DNA of 64,000 nt from Sphingomonas sp. CCH21-G11 (GCF_001555965.1 NZ_LSHX01000018.1:8513-72512); one strand, 5' to 3'; shown: positions 37,944 through 47,074, numbered from the stretch's first letter. Translations and numbers: made by a program. Notes: generated by a model not told the origin, from the sequence alone.

Positions 37944-39289
37944 TCGCGCGCCTGCTTGCGCGCTTTCATCATCGCGCGGAACTTCGCCGCCCAGCCCGGC
38001 CGGCTTTCCTGTTTGCCGCGCGCCAGCGCCAGCGCGTCGGCCTCGACATCGCGCGTCACCACGCTGCCCGCGGCGACGATCGCGCCCGCGCCGATGTTGA
38101 CCGGCGCGACCAGCGCGCTGTTCGATCCGACGAATGCGCCCGCGCCGATTTCGGTGCGATATTTGAAGAAGCCGTCATAATTGCAGGTGATCGTCCCCGC
38201 GCCGATATTCGCGCCCGCGCCGATGCCGGCATCGCCCAGATAGGTCAGGTGATTGGCCTTGGCCCCCGCGCCCAGCCGCGCGTTCTTGACCTCGACGAAA
38301 TTGCCGACGCGCGATCCCGCCTCCAGCACCGCGCCGGGGCGCAGCCGCGCGAACGGGCCGACCGAAACGCCGCCGGCGATCGTCGCGCCTTCGACATGGC
38401 TGAAGGCGTGGATGACCACCCCGTCCGCGACCGTCACCCCGGGGCCGAACACCACATTGGGTTCGATCACGACGTCGCGGCCGATCACCGTGTCGTGCGC
38501 GAACCACACCGTCTCCGGCGCGATCAGGGTCGCGCCATCGGCCATCGCCCGGACGCGCCGCTGCTGCTGCCACGCCAGTTCGAGCGCGGCCAGGTCGGCG
38601 CGGCTGTTGACGCCGGCGACTTCGACCTCGGCCACCTCGACCATCGCCGAATGGCGGCCATCGGTGGCAGCGATGGTGACGATGTCGGGCAGGTAATATT
38701 CGCCCGCCGCATTGTCGTTGCCCACGTGGTCGAGCAGGTCGAACAGATCGCTCGCCCGCGCCGCCATCAACCCGGAATTGCACAAAGTCACCGCGCGCTC
38801 GTCGGCGCTGGCATCCTTGTATTCGACGATCCGGTCGATGCGGCCGTCGGCGTCGGCGATCACCCGGCCATAGGCAGCGGGGTCGGCGGCGCGGAACGCC
38901 AGCACCACCACTGCGGGAGCGTCAGGGGCGTGCAGCCGGTCGATCATCGCGCGCATCGTCGCGGTCGCCACCAGCGGCACGTCGCCATAGAGGATCAGCA
39001 CGTCGCCCGCGAACCCGGCCAGCGCCTCCCGGGCCTGGAGCACCGCATGCCCGGTGCCCAGCTGCTCCGCCTGATGGGCAATCGCGACGCCCAGCGGGGC
39101 CACCGCCGCCTCGACCTGGTCGCGCCCGGCGCCGACCACCACGACGGTGCGCGCCGGCGCGAAATCGCGCGTCGCGTCGATCAGGTGGCGCAGCATCGGC
39201 TTGCCCGCGATCGGGTGCAGCACCTTGTGCAGGTCCGACTTCATCCGCGTGCCCTTGCCCGCGGCGAGGATGATTGCAGCGGTTTCCAT
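37940..39289 (-). CDS. glmU: Bifunctional N-acetylglucosamine-1-P uridyltransferase / glucosamine-1-P acetyltransferase
   Basis: Makes UDP-GlcNAc (449 aa): N-terminal pyrophosphorylase domain (ILAAGKGTRMKSDLHKVLHP), then a C-terminal left-handed beta-helix of hexapeptide repeats with the acetyltransferase part (NFVEVKNARLG, HLTYLGDAGIGAG, ITCNYDGFFKYRTEIG). GAGGA precedes the ATG; the longer upstream frame is discarded. Normally glmU and glmS are close functional partners; here vapBC sits between them. Confidence 0.97.
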   Translation of the reverse strand: METAAIILAAGKGTRMKSDLHKVLHPIAGKPMLRHLIDATRDFAPARTVVVVGAGRDQVEAAVAPLGVAIAHQAEQLGTGHAVLQAREALAGFAGDVLILYGDVPLVATATMRAMIDRLHAPDAPAVVVLAFRAADPAAYGRVIADADGRIDRIVEYKDASADERAVTLCNSGLMAARASDLFDLLDHVGNDNAAGEYYLPDIVTIAATDGRHSAMVEVAEVEVAGVNSRADLAALELAWQQQRRVRAMADGATLIAPETVWFAHDTVIGRDVVIEPNVVFGPGVTVADGVVIHAFSHVEGATIAGGVSVGPFARLRPGAVLEAGSRVGNFVEVKNARLGAGAKANHLTYLGDAGIGAGANIGAGTITCNYDGFFKYRTEIGAGAFVGSNSALVAPVNIGAGAIVAAGSVVTRDVEADALALARGKQESRPGWAAKFRAMMKARKQARD

Positions 39290-39362
39290 CACGATCCTCT
39301 CCACGCTCGTCGCAGGCGCGACTGCCACGAAACGGCGCGGGGTGCCAGTGCCGGGCGCGGGC

Positions 39363-40370
39363 TCAGCCGACCGGCCGGTGGCCGCCGCGCCACTTGATCC
39401 ACAAATGCCGCGCCAGCATCGCCGGCGGCATCCGCAGCCAGTGCCCGCGCAGATAGAAGCCGAACTCGGTCACCTTGCGCGTCCGCCGGCCCCAGCCGTC
39501 ACGCGACAGGATACGACGCAGGAACAAGGCGTCGAGCGCGTCGCCCCGCAGCCATTCCGGCGGCAGCTCCGTGCCGTAGAGCGCATGGGCCAGCCGCAAC
39601 GACCGGGCGACCGCCGGCCACAGGCCATGATGGCGCGCGCGCGCCTCCAGCCCCTCGACCCCGAACTCCTCGACCAGACAGTGAATGTCCCACAGGTTGC
39701 GCAAACCGCCGGCCAGGTCGCCATCGGCGATCAGGTGCGCGGCCGCGTGCACGATGACGTCATCGGGGGCGAGCATGTGCAGCCCCGGCGCAATCTCCAC
39801 CGCGTGCGCGATCAGGCCGGCGGCGTCGGGCCGCACCCGCGCGGTCAGCGGCAGGATGGTGTGGTGCACGTCGATCATGCGATCGCGATCGCGGTGGATC
39901 ATCGGGGGCAGCTCGTGCATCCACCGGCGGTAATAGGCGTCGTCATAGGGATCGGGCTTGACCCATTCCCACCCCGCCGCGAGCAATGCTGCCTCCGCCG
40001 CGTCCAGCCGGTCGCGCGGCACCAGGATGTCGAGATCGCCGATCGAGCGCCCCTGCCCGGCCTTCAGCCCCGCCGCGACGAATGCCGTGCCCTTCAGTAG
40101 CAGGACGGGGATGCCGGCCGGTGCCAGCGCGCGCCGCGCCATTTCCGCTTCCCACAGCGCGGCGATGCGCCCCTGTTCGGCGGATGCGCGCGCGTCGGCG
40201 AGGACGCGCGCCGCGGCGGGAGGGATTTTCAGCCCGTCGACGCGATGGGCGAGCGTCCCGATAATCTGTTCGGCGCGCGCCGCCGCGATCAGCGCGGTCC
40301 AGCCCGCCGCGTCCAGCGACAGCGCGGATCCGGGTTCGCGCAGGACGCGGACCACCAGCTGCGCGCTCAT
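39363..40370 (-). CDS. Nucleotidyltransferase family protein of the HPr-rel-A cassette
   Basis: A 335-residue protein resembling the uncharacterised nucleotidyltransferase family PF14907. Visible elements: LLLKGTAFVAAG near 90 and the catalytic-type GDLDILV with D112 and D114, plus a third carboxylate in MIDVHHTIL (D167). The remainder is alpha-helical with many Arg/Trp residues. No signal or membrane segment. Its ATG overlaps the stop of the HprK-like kinase gene. What it modifies is not known; nucleotide transfer to a protein or small molecule is the family-based guess. Confidence 0.8.
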   Translation of the reverse strand: MSAQLVVRVLREPGSALSLDAAGWTALIAAARAEQIIGTLAHRVDGLKIPPAAARVLADARASAEQGRIAALWEAEMARRALAPAGIPVLLLKGTAFVAAGLKAGQGRSIGDLDILVPRDRLDAAEAALLAAGWEWVKPDPYDDAYYRRWMHELPPMIHRDRDRMIDVHHTILPLTARVRPDAAGLIAHAVEIAPGLHMLAPDDVIVHAAAHLIADGDLAGGLRNLWDIHCLVEEFGVEGLEARARHHGLWPAVARSLRLAHALYGTELPPEWLRGDALDALFLRRILSRDGWGRRTRKVTEFGFYLRGHWLRMPPAMLARHLWIKWRGGHRPVG

Positions 40371-41230
40371 GCGACCGCTGCCCAGAGCCGCTCGACCTCG
40401 GCCAGCGCGGTGTCGGTATCCGGATAGTCGATGGCATGCGCCGGCACCGATGCGACCAGCCGGGTGAGCGCGTCGAAGCCGCGTTCACCCAGCGCGACAT
40501 AGTTGGTCGACGCCTGCGTCAGCCGCATGAACGTCTCGCTCGCGGGCACCGGGCGCGTCGCGGCGGCGAAGCCGAAGCTCGGAAACAGGATGAGTGCCGG
40601 CTGGGCGGGCGCATCCATCGCCGTGATCGCCCGCGCATCGGGCACCAGATGGCGGATGTCGCCCTTTGGCGTCTCCGGCTGGGGCGGACCGAAACGCGCG
40701 TCGGTCAGCGCAGCCGCGACGACATCGACCGCCCGGTTCTTCAGGCTGATCAGCCGGGGAAAGGCGTGCGCCAGGCCCGTGGCGGGATCGACCAGCAGGA
40801 ATTCATCGCCCATCAGCCGCCACCCGCGCGCCATCAGCAGCGCCGCCAGCGTCGACTTGCCCGCCCCCGACACCCCGGTCAGGATCAGCGCGCGGCCATC
40901 GCGTTCGACCGCGGCGGCGTGGAGCAGCAGGTACCGCCGCTGGCCGAGCGCCATCTGCAGGTTCATGCCCATTTCGGCGGCGAGCAGGCCGAGGCGCAGC
41001 GGAAGCGGTGCGGCGTCGGGAATGGTGTAGTCGCCCGCGATCATCACGCTCGGGCGAACGATGCGTCGCCACGGGCGCGGCGCGAACAGCCTCACGGTGA
41101 AATCGGGAATGCCGTCGCTCGGGCGCGGATAGTCGCGATAGAGCGCCCCGAGCTGGGCGATCGGCGCGCGCCAGTCCGATCCGATGCGAAAGCCGACCGG
41201 ACCGATGCGGAGCTGGACGACGTGCTTCAC
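40367..41230 (-). CDS. HprK-related kinase A
   Basis: A 287-residue protein related to HPr kinase/phosphorylase. It has a conserved histidine block LLLHAAAVERDG (H104), Walker A GVSGAGKST (119-127) and GDEFLLVD (141-148). The N-terminal HprK domain and the C-terminal specificity signature of true HprK are not evident, and no PTS genes are nearby. I use GTG 41230 (VKHVVQLRIG) as the start, 10 bases after the pqqD-like stop. It matches the HprK_rel_A family of the HPr-rel-A system, whose substrate has not been described to my knowledge. Confidence 0.85.
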   Translation of the reverse strand: MKHVVQLRIGPVGFRIGSDWRAPIAQLGALYRDYPRPSDGIPDFTVRLFAPRPWRRIVRPSVMIAGDYTIPDAAPLPLRLGLLAAEMGMNLQMALGQRRYLLLHAAAVERDGRALILTGVSGAGKSTLAALLMARGWRLMGDEFLLVDPATGLAHAFPRLISLKNRAVDVVAAALTDARFGPPQPETPKGDIRHLVPDARAITAMDAPAQPALILFPSFGFAAATRPVPASETFMRLTQASTNYVALGERGFDALTRLVASVPAHAIDYPDTDTALAEVERLWAAVA

Positions 41231-41240
41231 CGGCCGGCCG

Positions 41241-41516
41241 TCACGCGCGCGCGACCAGGCCCGCCTGCGCCAGCTCGTCGAGGCGCGCGGACAGAGCCGT
41301 GGCGTCCGGGTCCGCCAGGTCGAAATCGGCGACGAGGCGCTCGAGCAGAGTCGCGGCGTCGATCGCGGCATCGCCCATCGCCGCCAGCATCTCGGGCACC
41401 GGCGAGGCGACGAGATGCGTCTGGCCCGACGGCCGGTGATAGATGGCGGTCAGCACATCCATCGCCACGATGCGCAGATGTCCGGCAGGCGCGGCGCGAT
41501 AGACCGGCGGCGCCAT
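41241..41516 (-). CDS. PqqD-like protein, HPr-rel-A system
   Basis: A 91-residue PqqD-fold protein (wHTH-like peptide-binding module): VLTAIYHRPSGQTHLVASPV, then helices ending ARLDELAQAGLVARA. PqqD-type proteins bind ribosomally made precursor peptides and hand them to modifying enzymes. It lies 5 bases after the Tat-protein gene and 10 bases before the kinase gene. No radical-SAM enzyme or cyclase is next to it, so the chemistry would have to be done by the kinase and nucleotidyltransferase. Confidence 0.82.
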   Translation of the reverse strand: MAPPVYRAAPAGHLRIVAMDVLTAIYHRPSGQTHLVASPVPEMLAAMGDAAIDAATLLERLVADFDLADPDATALSARLDELAQAGLVARA

Positions 41517-41521
41517 CGCGG

Positions 41522-41914
41522 TCAGCCGCGCGGCATCTGCAGCGATGCGAAGCAGGTAAAGCCGCTGGTGCCCTGCTGAAGCCGGCGGATATAGTTGGTA
41601 TAGGCGCGATTGGTGGCGAAATCGGTATCGGGCAGACGTCCGCCCGCCAGCGCGCGCTTGACGTCCTCGCCCTTGAACGGGCGCGCCGCGGGGGGCACCG
41701 ACCCCGGTGTGCCGGGCGCGACCAGCGTGCCGTCCGCAGCGATATAGTTGCCCGCCCGGCCCGGATCGGGAACCGGCACTTCGCAGGTCGAAACCGATGC
41801 CGCGGTTTGGGCGAGCGCGGGCCGGATCGAGACGATCGCCGACGCGCTGACGGCACCCAGCATCAGCGCGCGGCGGCGCGTGGAGGCGGGTCCGGGGGTG
41901 GGATCGTCGGTCAT
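41522..41914 (-). CDS. Small Tat-exported protein, first gene of the HPr-rel-A cassette
   Basis: A 130-residue protein with a twin-arginine signal (STRRRALMLGAVSASAIV, cleavage after ALAQT). The mature part is about 90 residues, with only two cysteines (VSTCEVPVP and SGFTCFASLQ) near its two ends. The middle is Gly/Pro-rich (AADGTLVAPGTPGSVPP), followed by a basic, aromatic stretch (NRAYTNYIRRLQQG). I recognise no domain. Position as operon leader makes it a candidate client of the cassette. It is divergent from phoR over 91 bases. Confidence 0.75.
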   Translation of the reverse strand: MTDDPTPGPASTRRRALMLGAVSASAIVSIRPALAQTAASVSTCEVPVPDPGRAGNYIAADGTLVAPGTPGSVPPAARPFKGEDVKRALAGGRLPDTDFATNRAYTNYIRRLQQGTSGFTCFASLQMPRG

Positions 41915-41944
41915 GATGCGCTTGTCATGCCCCGGGGCCGCTTT

Positions 41945-41961
41945 CGCAATCGTAAATTGCG
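41945..41961. promoter_or_regulatory. Operator-like palindrome between the HPr-rel-A cassette and phoR
   Basis: CGCAAT-CGTAA-ATTGCG: a perfect 6-base dyad with a 5-base AT-rich spacer, midway in the 91-base divergent gap (41915-42005). The binding protein is unknown. No good Pho box was found in this gap. Confidence 0.4.
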
Positions 41962-42005
41962 GCGGTATCAAGTGCATTACGGGCGTTTTCGACTACAAAC
42001 GGGAC

Positions 42006-43241
42006 ATGGGAATCACCTGGACGACCCGCATCGGCCTCGCGCTCGGGCTGATCGCCGCCGCTGCGGTCGGCATCGGCGCGCTCGGCGGCGACATCAACGG
42101 CATCGCCGTCGCACTGATCGGCGGCACCGCTGCCGTGCTGCTCGCCGGGCTCGAGGCGCGCGAGCGCACGATCGAACCGGAGCCGGTCGCGCCACCGCCG
42201 ACCGAAATGCCCTTCGACGAGGCGGTCGAGGCGATCATCGACCCGGTGCTCGTCGTCGTCGACAATCGCGTCGTCCACGCCAATGACGGCGCGCGCACGC
42301 TGCTCGGCCGCCACATCATGGGCGAGGACGTCCGCCTGGCGATCCGCCATCCCGCTGCCGCCGAACGCCTGCTGAGCGGCAGCGAGCCGCCGAGCGAGCC
42401 GATCCACCTGGTCGGGCTGGGTACGCGCGACCAGCGCTGGGAGATGCGGGTGCGCGTCATCGCCAGCGGCGCCCGCATCGTCCACCTGATCGACCGGACG
42501 GGCAGCTACGCGACCGAGAAGATTCGCGTCGATTTCGTCGCCAACGCCAGCCACGAGCTGCGCACCCCGCTCGCCTCGCTGCTCGGCTTCATCGAGACGC
42601 TGCAGGACGAGGCCGGCGAGGACGCGGAAACGCGCGCGCGTTTCCTGAAGGTGATGCAGGCCGAAGCGGTGCGGATGCGGCGACTGGTCGACGACCTGAT
42701 GAGCCTGTCGCGGATCGAGGCCGAAAAATATCGCGAGCCCGACCAGCAGGTCGACCTGCGCGCCTTGATCGAGGAAGTGCGCGAGGCGCTGGCCGCGACC
42801 AATGACGAACGCGGCGGCGACCTGATCACCGAGCTGCGCGACGCGCCGCCGGTCAAGGGCGATCGCGCGCAGTTGAGCCAGGTGCTCTACAATCTGATCG
42901 GCAACGCGATGAAATATGGTCGGCCCGGTACCCCGGTGACGATCGCGCTTCGCCACGACGGGGGACCGATGGTCCGGCTGGCGGTGGCGGACGAGGGCGA
43001 GGGGATCGCGCCCGAGCACCTGCCGCGCCTGACCGAACGCTTCTATCGCGTTGATTCGGGTCGCAGTCGTGCGGCCGGCGGCACCGGGCTGGGGCTGTCG
43101 ATCGTCAAGCATATCGTCGAACGCCATCGCGGGCGCATGGATATCGCCAGCACGCCGGGCGTCGGCACGGTCGTTACGGTGCTGTTGCCATCGTCGCAGC
43201 TGTCATCAAGCCGTAACGTCGCTGCAACACAGGCACCATGA
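42006..43241 (+). CDS. phoR: Phosphate-regulon sensor histidine kinase
   Basis: A 411-residue membrane kinase: two closely spaced N-terminal helices (about 8-27 and 33-48), a PAS-like domain (about 70-165), the dimerisation/phosphoacceptor helix with H183 (NASHELRTPL), and an HATPase domain with N (LIGNAMKYG), G1 (VADEGEGIAPEHL) and G2 (GGTGLGLSIVKHI) boxes. It heads phoR-pstS-pstC-pstA-pstB-phoU-phoB. The Pho box for pstS lies inside its last codons. Confidence 0.95.
   Translation: MGITWTTRIGLALGLIAAAAVGIGALGGDINGIAVALIGGTAAVLLAGLEARERTIEPEPVAPPPTEMPFDEAVEAIIDPVLVVVDNRVVHANDGARTLLGRHIMGEDVRLAIRHPAAAERLLSGSEPPSEPIHLVGLGTRDQRWEMRVRVIASGARIVHLIDRTGSYATEKIRVDFVANASHELRTPLASLLGFIETLQDEAGEDAETRARFLKVMQAEAVRMRRLVDDLMSLSRIEAEKYREPDQQVDLRALIEEVREALAATNDERGGDLITELRDAPPVKGDRAQLSQVLYNLIGNAMKYGRPGTPVTIALRHDGGPMVRLAVADEGEGIAPEHLPRLTERFYRVDSGRSRAAGGTGLGLSIVKHIVERHRGRMDIASTPGVGTVVTVLLPSSQLSSSRNVAATQAP
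43200..43228 (+). promoter_or_regulatory. Three-repeat Pho box for pstS
   Basis: CTGTCAT-caag-CCGTAAC-gtcg-CTGCAAC: three 7-base direct repeats at an exact 11-base period, 67 bases before the pstS ATG and overlapping the 3-prime end of phoR. This is the binding pattern of PhoB and implies that pstSCAB-phoU-phoB has its own phosphate-controlled promoter in addition to phoR readthrough. Confidence 0.8.
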
Positions 43242-43295
43242 CGCGATGCTAGCCGCCGGCCGGGGGCCGAACCGGCATCAGCGATGGAGATACTC

Positions 43296-44330
43296 ATGAC
43301 CAGCCGTCTGGCGATTGTCGCGGCATCCTCCCTTCTGCTCGTTTCCTGCGATCAGGGGGCGGCACGCGACCAGATCAAGGTCGTCGGGTCTTCGACGGTC
43401 TATCCCTTCACCACGATCGTCGCCGAGCAGCTCGTCAACAACAATCCCAACCTGAAGGCCCCGGTGATCGAATCGACCGGTACCGGCGCGGGCATCAAAC
43501 TGTTCTGCGCAGGCGTCGGATCGCAGCATCCCGACATTCTCAACGCCTCGCGGCGCCTTTATGCCTCAGAGCTTCAGAACTGCACGGAAAATGGCGTGAC
43601 CGGCGTGATGGAGGTGCAGGTCGGCACCGACGGCGTGGCGCTCGCCGAATCGCTCCAGGGGCCGAAGCTGTCGCTGACCAAGAAGGACATCTATCTGGCG
43701 CTCGCCGCCAACCCGATGGGCCAGCCCAACACGCGGCGCACCTGGCGCGACGTCAATCCCGCGCTGCCGGCGCTGCCGATTCAGGTGTTCGGCCCCCCAT
43801 CCACCAGCGGCACGCGCGACGCGTTCGTCGAGCTGATCCTGGCTCCGGGGTGCGAGGAAGCCTATCCGGAGGCCGCCGCGATCAAGAAGGGGCCGGACCC
43901 TGACCGCTATGCCAATGTCTGCACGCGCATCCGCGACGACGCGGCCTATGTCGACAAGGGGGAGAACGACAATCTGATCGTCCAGAACCTGTCGACCAAC
44001 CCCAACGCGATCGGCATTTTCGGCTTCAGCTATCTGGAGGAAAACGACGACCGGCTGCGCGGCGTGCCGATCGACGGGGTCGAGCCGACCTATCAGACGA
44101 TCGCGACCAACCGGTATCCGGGCGCGCGTCCGTTGTTCATCTATGTCAAGAAACAGCATATCCGCCCGATCCCGGGCATGCGCGCGTTCCTGGAGGCGTA
44201 TGCGAACGCGTGGGCGCCGGACGGCCCGCTGGTCAAGCGCGGCATGATCGCGGCGTCGACGAATGTCCGCTTCAACTCGAAGAACATCATCGACAACGAA
44301 ATCACCCTCAAGCCCGAGGACCTGAACTGA
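43296..44330 (+). CDS. pstS: Phosphate ABC transporter substrate-binding protein
   Basis: Periplasmic phosphate-binding lipoprotein (344 aa). Lipobox LVSC near residue 18, then IKVVGSSTVYPFTTIVAEQL, the phosphate-contact loop near GPPSTSGTRDAFVEL, and IGIFGFSYLEEND. I use the second ATG because GGAG lies seven bases before it; the first ATG (43284) would lack a ribosome-binding site. The lipid anchor and about 340-residue length fit alphaproteobacterial PstS. Induced by PhoB through the box at 43200. Confidence 0.94.
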   Translation: MTSRLAIVAASSLLLVSCDQGAARDQIKVVGSSTVYPFTTIVAEQLVNNNPNLKAPVIESTGTGAGIKLFCAGVGSQHPDILNASRRLYASELQNCTENGVTGVMEVQVGTDGVALAESLQGPKLSLTKKDIYLALAANPMGQPNTRRTWRDVNPALPALPIQVFGPPSTSGTRDAFVELILAPGCEEAYPEAAAIKKGPDPDRYANVCTRIRDDAAYVDKGENDNLIVQNLSTNPNAIGIFGFSYLEENDDRLRGVPIDGVEPTYQTIATNRYPGARPLFIYVKKQHIRPIPGMRAFLEAYANAWAPDGPLVKRGMIAASTNVRFNSKNIIDNEITLKPEDLN

Positions 44331-44406
44331 TCGTGCCGCCCGCCCGCCTCACCGCGACGGCCGCCGCCGCATCCGGCGTCCGCCCCGACACGAAGACCCG
44401 TCGTTC

Positions 44407-45783
44407 GTGAACATCTTCGTTCTGTTGTTCCTGATTCTGGGCATGGGCCTGATCGGCTGGCTGGTGGCGCGCGCGCGCGCCGCCGGTTTCGATGCCGGTG
44501 CCGCGAAACGGTTGCACTCGCTGCCGTCGCAGCATGGCTGGTACATGGCGATGTGGACCGTCCTGCCCGGGCTGATCTTCCTCGCGGTGTGGAACATCCT
44601 CTCGCCCGCGCTGGTGCAGAGCGCGGTCATCGCCAGCCCGGCCGCCGCCGGCCTGCCCGCGATCGATTTCGAGCGCGCGGCGGTGATCGCCGAAGCGCGC
44701 AACCTGGCCAACGGCACCGCCTATGGCGCCTTCAACCCGCTGGCGGAGACGCTGGCGCCGATCTATGCCGACGCACAGGCACGCTATGGCTGGATCGGCA
44801 CCGCGGTCGCGCTGCTGCTGACCTTTGCCGGCGGCGCCTTTGCCTATACGCGCGTCCAGCCGCAGTTCCGCGCGCGCACGCGCGTCGAGAACACGGTGAT
44901 GCTGGCGCTGCTCGTCGCATCGCTGATCGCGATCCTGACGACGGTCGGCATCTTCGTCTCGCTCCTGTTCGAAAGCGCGCGCTTCTTCGCGATCGTGCCG
45001 GTCACCGATTTCCTGTTCGGCACGCGCTGGAGCCCGCAGGTGATCAGTGCCACCGATCCGGGCGAGACGCTGGGCGCGGTGCCGCTGTTCTGGGGCACCT
45101 TCTTCATCGGCGCGGTCATCGCGATGCTGGTGGCGATCCCGTTCGGGCTGATGAGCGCGATCTATCTCACCCAGTATGCCGCGCCGCGCGTGCGCGCGTG
45201 GATGAAGCCGATCCTGGAAATCCTCGCCGGCGTGCCGACCGTCGTCTACGGCTATTTCGCGGCACTGACCGTCGCGCCGCTGGTGCGCGACTTCGCGGTC
45301 GCGATCGGCTTTACCTATGCCAGTTCGGAAAGCGCGCTCGCCGCCGGGCTGGTCATGGGGGTGATGATCATCCCGTTCGTGTCGTCGATGGCCGACGATT
45401 CGATCGCCGCGGTGCCGACCGCGATGCGCGACGGGTCGCTGGCGATGGGCGCGACGACATCGGAAACGATCAGCCGCGTGCTGTTGCCCGCCGCGCTGCC
45501 GGGCGTGGTCGCCGGCATCCTGCTGGCGGTCAGCCGCGCGATCGGTGAGACCATGATCGTCGTGATGGCCGCATCGGGCGCGGCGACGATCACGCTCAAT
45601 CCGTTCGAAAGCGCAACCACCGTCACCAAGCAGATCGTCGACCTGCTGACCGGCGAGGCCGAGTTCGACAGCCCGAAGACGCTCGCCGCCTTCGCGCTCG
45701 GCCTGACGCTGTTCGTCATCACCTTCCTGCTCAACATCGTCGCGCTGCGCGTCGTGAAACGGTATCGCGAGGCTTATGAGTAA
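44407..45783 (+). CDS. pstC: Phosphate ABC transporter permease PstC
   Basis: Inner-membrane permease (458 aa, longer than the roughly 320 aa of E. coli). An N-terminal extension of about 170 residues carries two or three membrane segments (FVLLFLILGMGLIGWLVA, WYMAMWTVLPGLIFLAV, WIGTAVALLLTFAGGAF). The core MetI-like permease domain follows, with the EAA-type loop DGSLAMGATTSETISRVLLP. Starts with GTG and has no strong ribosome-binding site. The stop overlaps the pstA start. Confidence 0.94.
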   Translation: MNIFVLLFLILGMGLIGWLVARARAAGFDAGAAKRLHSLPSQHGWYMAMWTVLPGLIFLAVWNILSPALVQSAVIASPAAAGLPAIDFERAAVIAEARNLANGTAYGAFNPLAETLAPIYADAQARYGWIGTAVALLLTFAGGAFAYTRVQPQFRARTRVENTVMLALLVASLIAILTTVGIFVSLLFESARFFAIVPVTDFLFGTRWSPQVISATDPGETLGAVPLFWGTFFIGAVIAMLVAIPFGLMSAIYLTQYAAPRVRAWMKPILEILAGVPTVVYGYFAALTVAPLVRDFAVAIGFTYASSESALAAGLVMGVMIIPFVSSMADDSIAAVPTAMRDGSLAMGATTSETISRVLLPAALPGVVAGILLAVSRAIGETMIVVMAASGAATITLNPFESATTVTKQIVDLLTGEAEFDSPKTLAAFALGLTLFVITFLLNIVALRVVKRYREAYE

Positions 45784-47074
45784 GTCGATCGTCGCCCCCG
45801 TGCCGACCGGCACCGCCGAACCCGCGATCCGCGCGCCGACCGACTGGACGACGTCGGCGATGCAGCAGCGCATCCGCAGCCGCTATGCCGCAGAGCGCCG
45901 CTTCCGCCTGCTCGGGCTGGCGGCGGTGACCCTCTCCGCCGGATTCCTCGCCTTCCTGCTGATCACCATGCTGATGAACGGCATCGGCGGCTTTTCGCGG
46001 GTCGAGGTGGCGCTTCCCCTCGACCTCGCCGCCGCCGAGCTGAAGGTCACCGCCGACCGCCTCGATGACAAGGGCGCAGACCTCGCGCTTGCCGGCGCGG
46101 GGATCGAGGATGCGACCGCCAACGCCGCGGTCAAGGCGTTCGGTCCGGCGGGGCTCGACATCATTTCGCCCACCGCCTGGCTGGAGGTACGCGAGGCGGT
46201 GAAGCGCGATCCCACGCTGCTGTCGCGCAAGGCGGCGGTCGACGTACCCGTCGCCTCACCGATCGCCGAGGCCGCCAGCGGGCAGGGCACGCCGGAGGCC
46301 GAGGCGCTCGTCGCGACGCTCGAACAGCGCGGCGTGCTGACCCGCGGGTTCAACTCGACCTTCCTGACCCAGGCCGACTCGACCGACCCGACCGCCGTCG
46401 GCATCTGGGGCGCGCTCAAGGGGTCGCTGCTGACCATGATCGTCACGCTGCTGATCGCCTTTCCGATCGGCGTGCTGTCCGCGATCTACCTCGAGGAATA
46501 CGCGCCCAAGAACCGCTGGACCGACCTGATCGAGGTGTCGATCAACAATCTTGCCGCGGTGCCCTCGATCATCTTCGGCCTGCTCGGCCTGGCGGTGTTC
46601 CTCGGCACGCTCCACCTGCCGCGCTCGGCCCCGATCGTCGGCGGGCTGACGCTCGCACTGATGATCATGCCGGTGATCGTCATCGCCGGGCGCAATGCGA
46701 TCAAGGGCGTGCCGCCGTCGATCCGCGACGCCGCGCTCGGCATCGGCGCCAGCCGCATTCAGGTGGTGTTCCACCATGTCCTGCCGCTCGCGCTGCCCGG
46801 CATCCTGACCGGCACGATCATCGGCATGGCGCGCGCGCTGGGCGAAAGCGCGCCGCTGTTGATGATCGGGATGCGCGCCTTCATCTCGCAGCCGCCGGGC
46901 GGCTTCACCGATCCCGCGACCGTGCTGCCGGTCCAGATCTTCCTGTGGTCGGACCAGATCAGCCGCGGCTTTGTCGAAAAGACCAGCGCCGCCATCCTGG
47001 TGCTGCTGGTCTTCCTGCTCGCGATGAACGCGATCGCCATCTATCTCCGCAACCGATTCGAGACCCGCTGGTAA
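45776..47074 (+). CDS. pstA: Phosphate ABC transporter permease PstA
   Basis: Second permease subunit (432 aa). One N-terminal membrane helix (about 47-67) is followed by a periplasmic domain of about 140 residues ([20 protein letters not shown] to [12 protein letters not shown]), corresponding to the DUF3333-type insertion common in this lineage. Then comes the permease core with the loop [20 protein letters not shown]. It shares one base with the pstB start (TAATG). Confidence 0.94.
   Translation: MSKSIVAPVPTGTAEPAIRAPTDWTTSAMQQRIRSRYAAERRFRLLGLAAVTLSAGFLAFLLITMLMNGIGGFSRVEVALPLDLAAAELKVTADRLDDKGADLALAGAGIEDATANAAVKAFGPAGLDIISPTAWLEVREAVKRDPTLLSRKAAVDVPVASPIAEAASGQGTPEAEALVATLEQRGVLTRGFNSTFLTQADSTDPTAVGIWGALKGSLLTMIVTLLIAFPIGVLSAIYLEEYAPKNRWTDLIEVSINNLAAVPSIIFGLLGLAVFLGTLHLPRSAPIVGGLTLALMIMPVIVIAGRNAIKGVPPSIRDAALGIGASRIQVVFHHVLPLALPGILTGTIIGMARALGESAPLLMIGMRAFISQPPGGFTDPATVLPVQIFLWSDQISRGFVEKTSAAILVLLVFLLAMNAIAIYLRNRFETRW

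Noticed and set aside
41905..41930. Pho box in front of phoR (GGTCAT and TTGTCAT on the plus strand)
   Set aside because: The two half-sites are 14 bases apart rather than 11, and there is no third repeat, unlike the boxes at 15723 and 43200.
45776..47074. Large extra domains in PstA and PstC as novel fusions
   Set aside because: Such N-terminal and periplasmic extensions (DUF3333-type for PstA) are common in proteobacterial Pst permeases.
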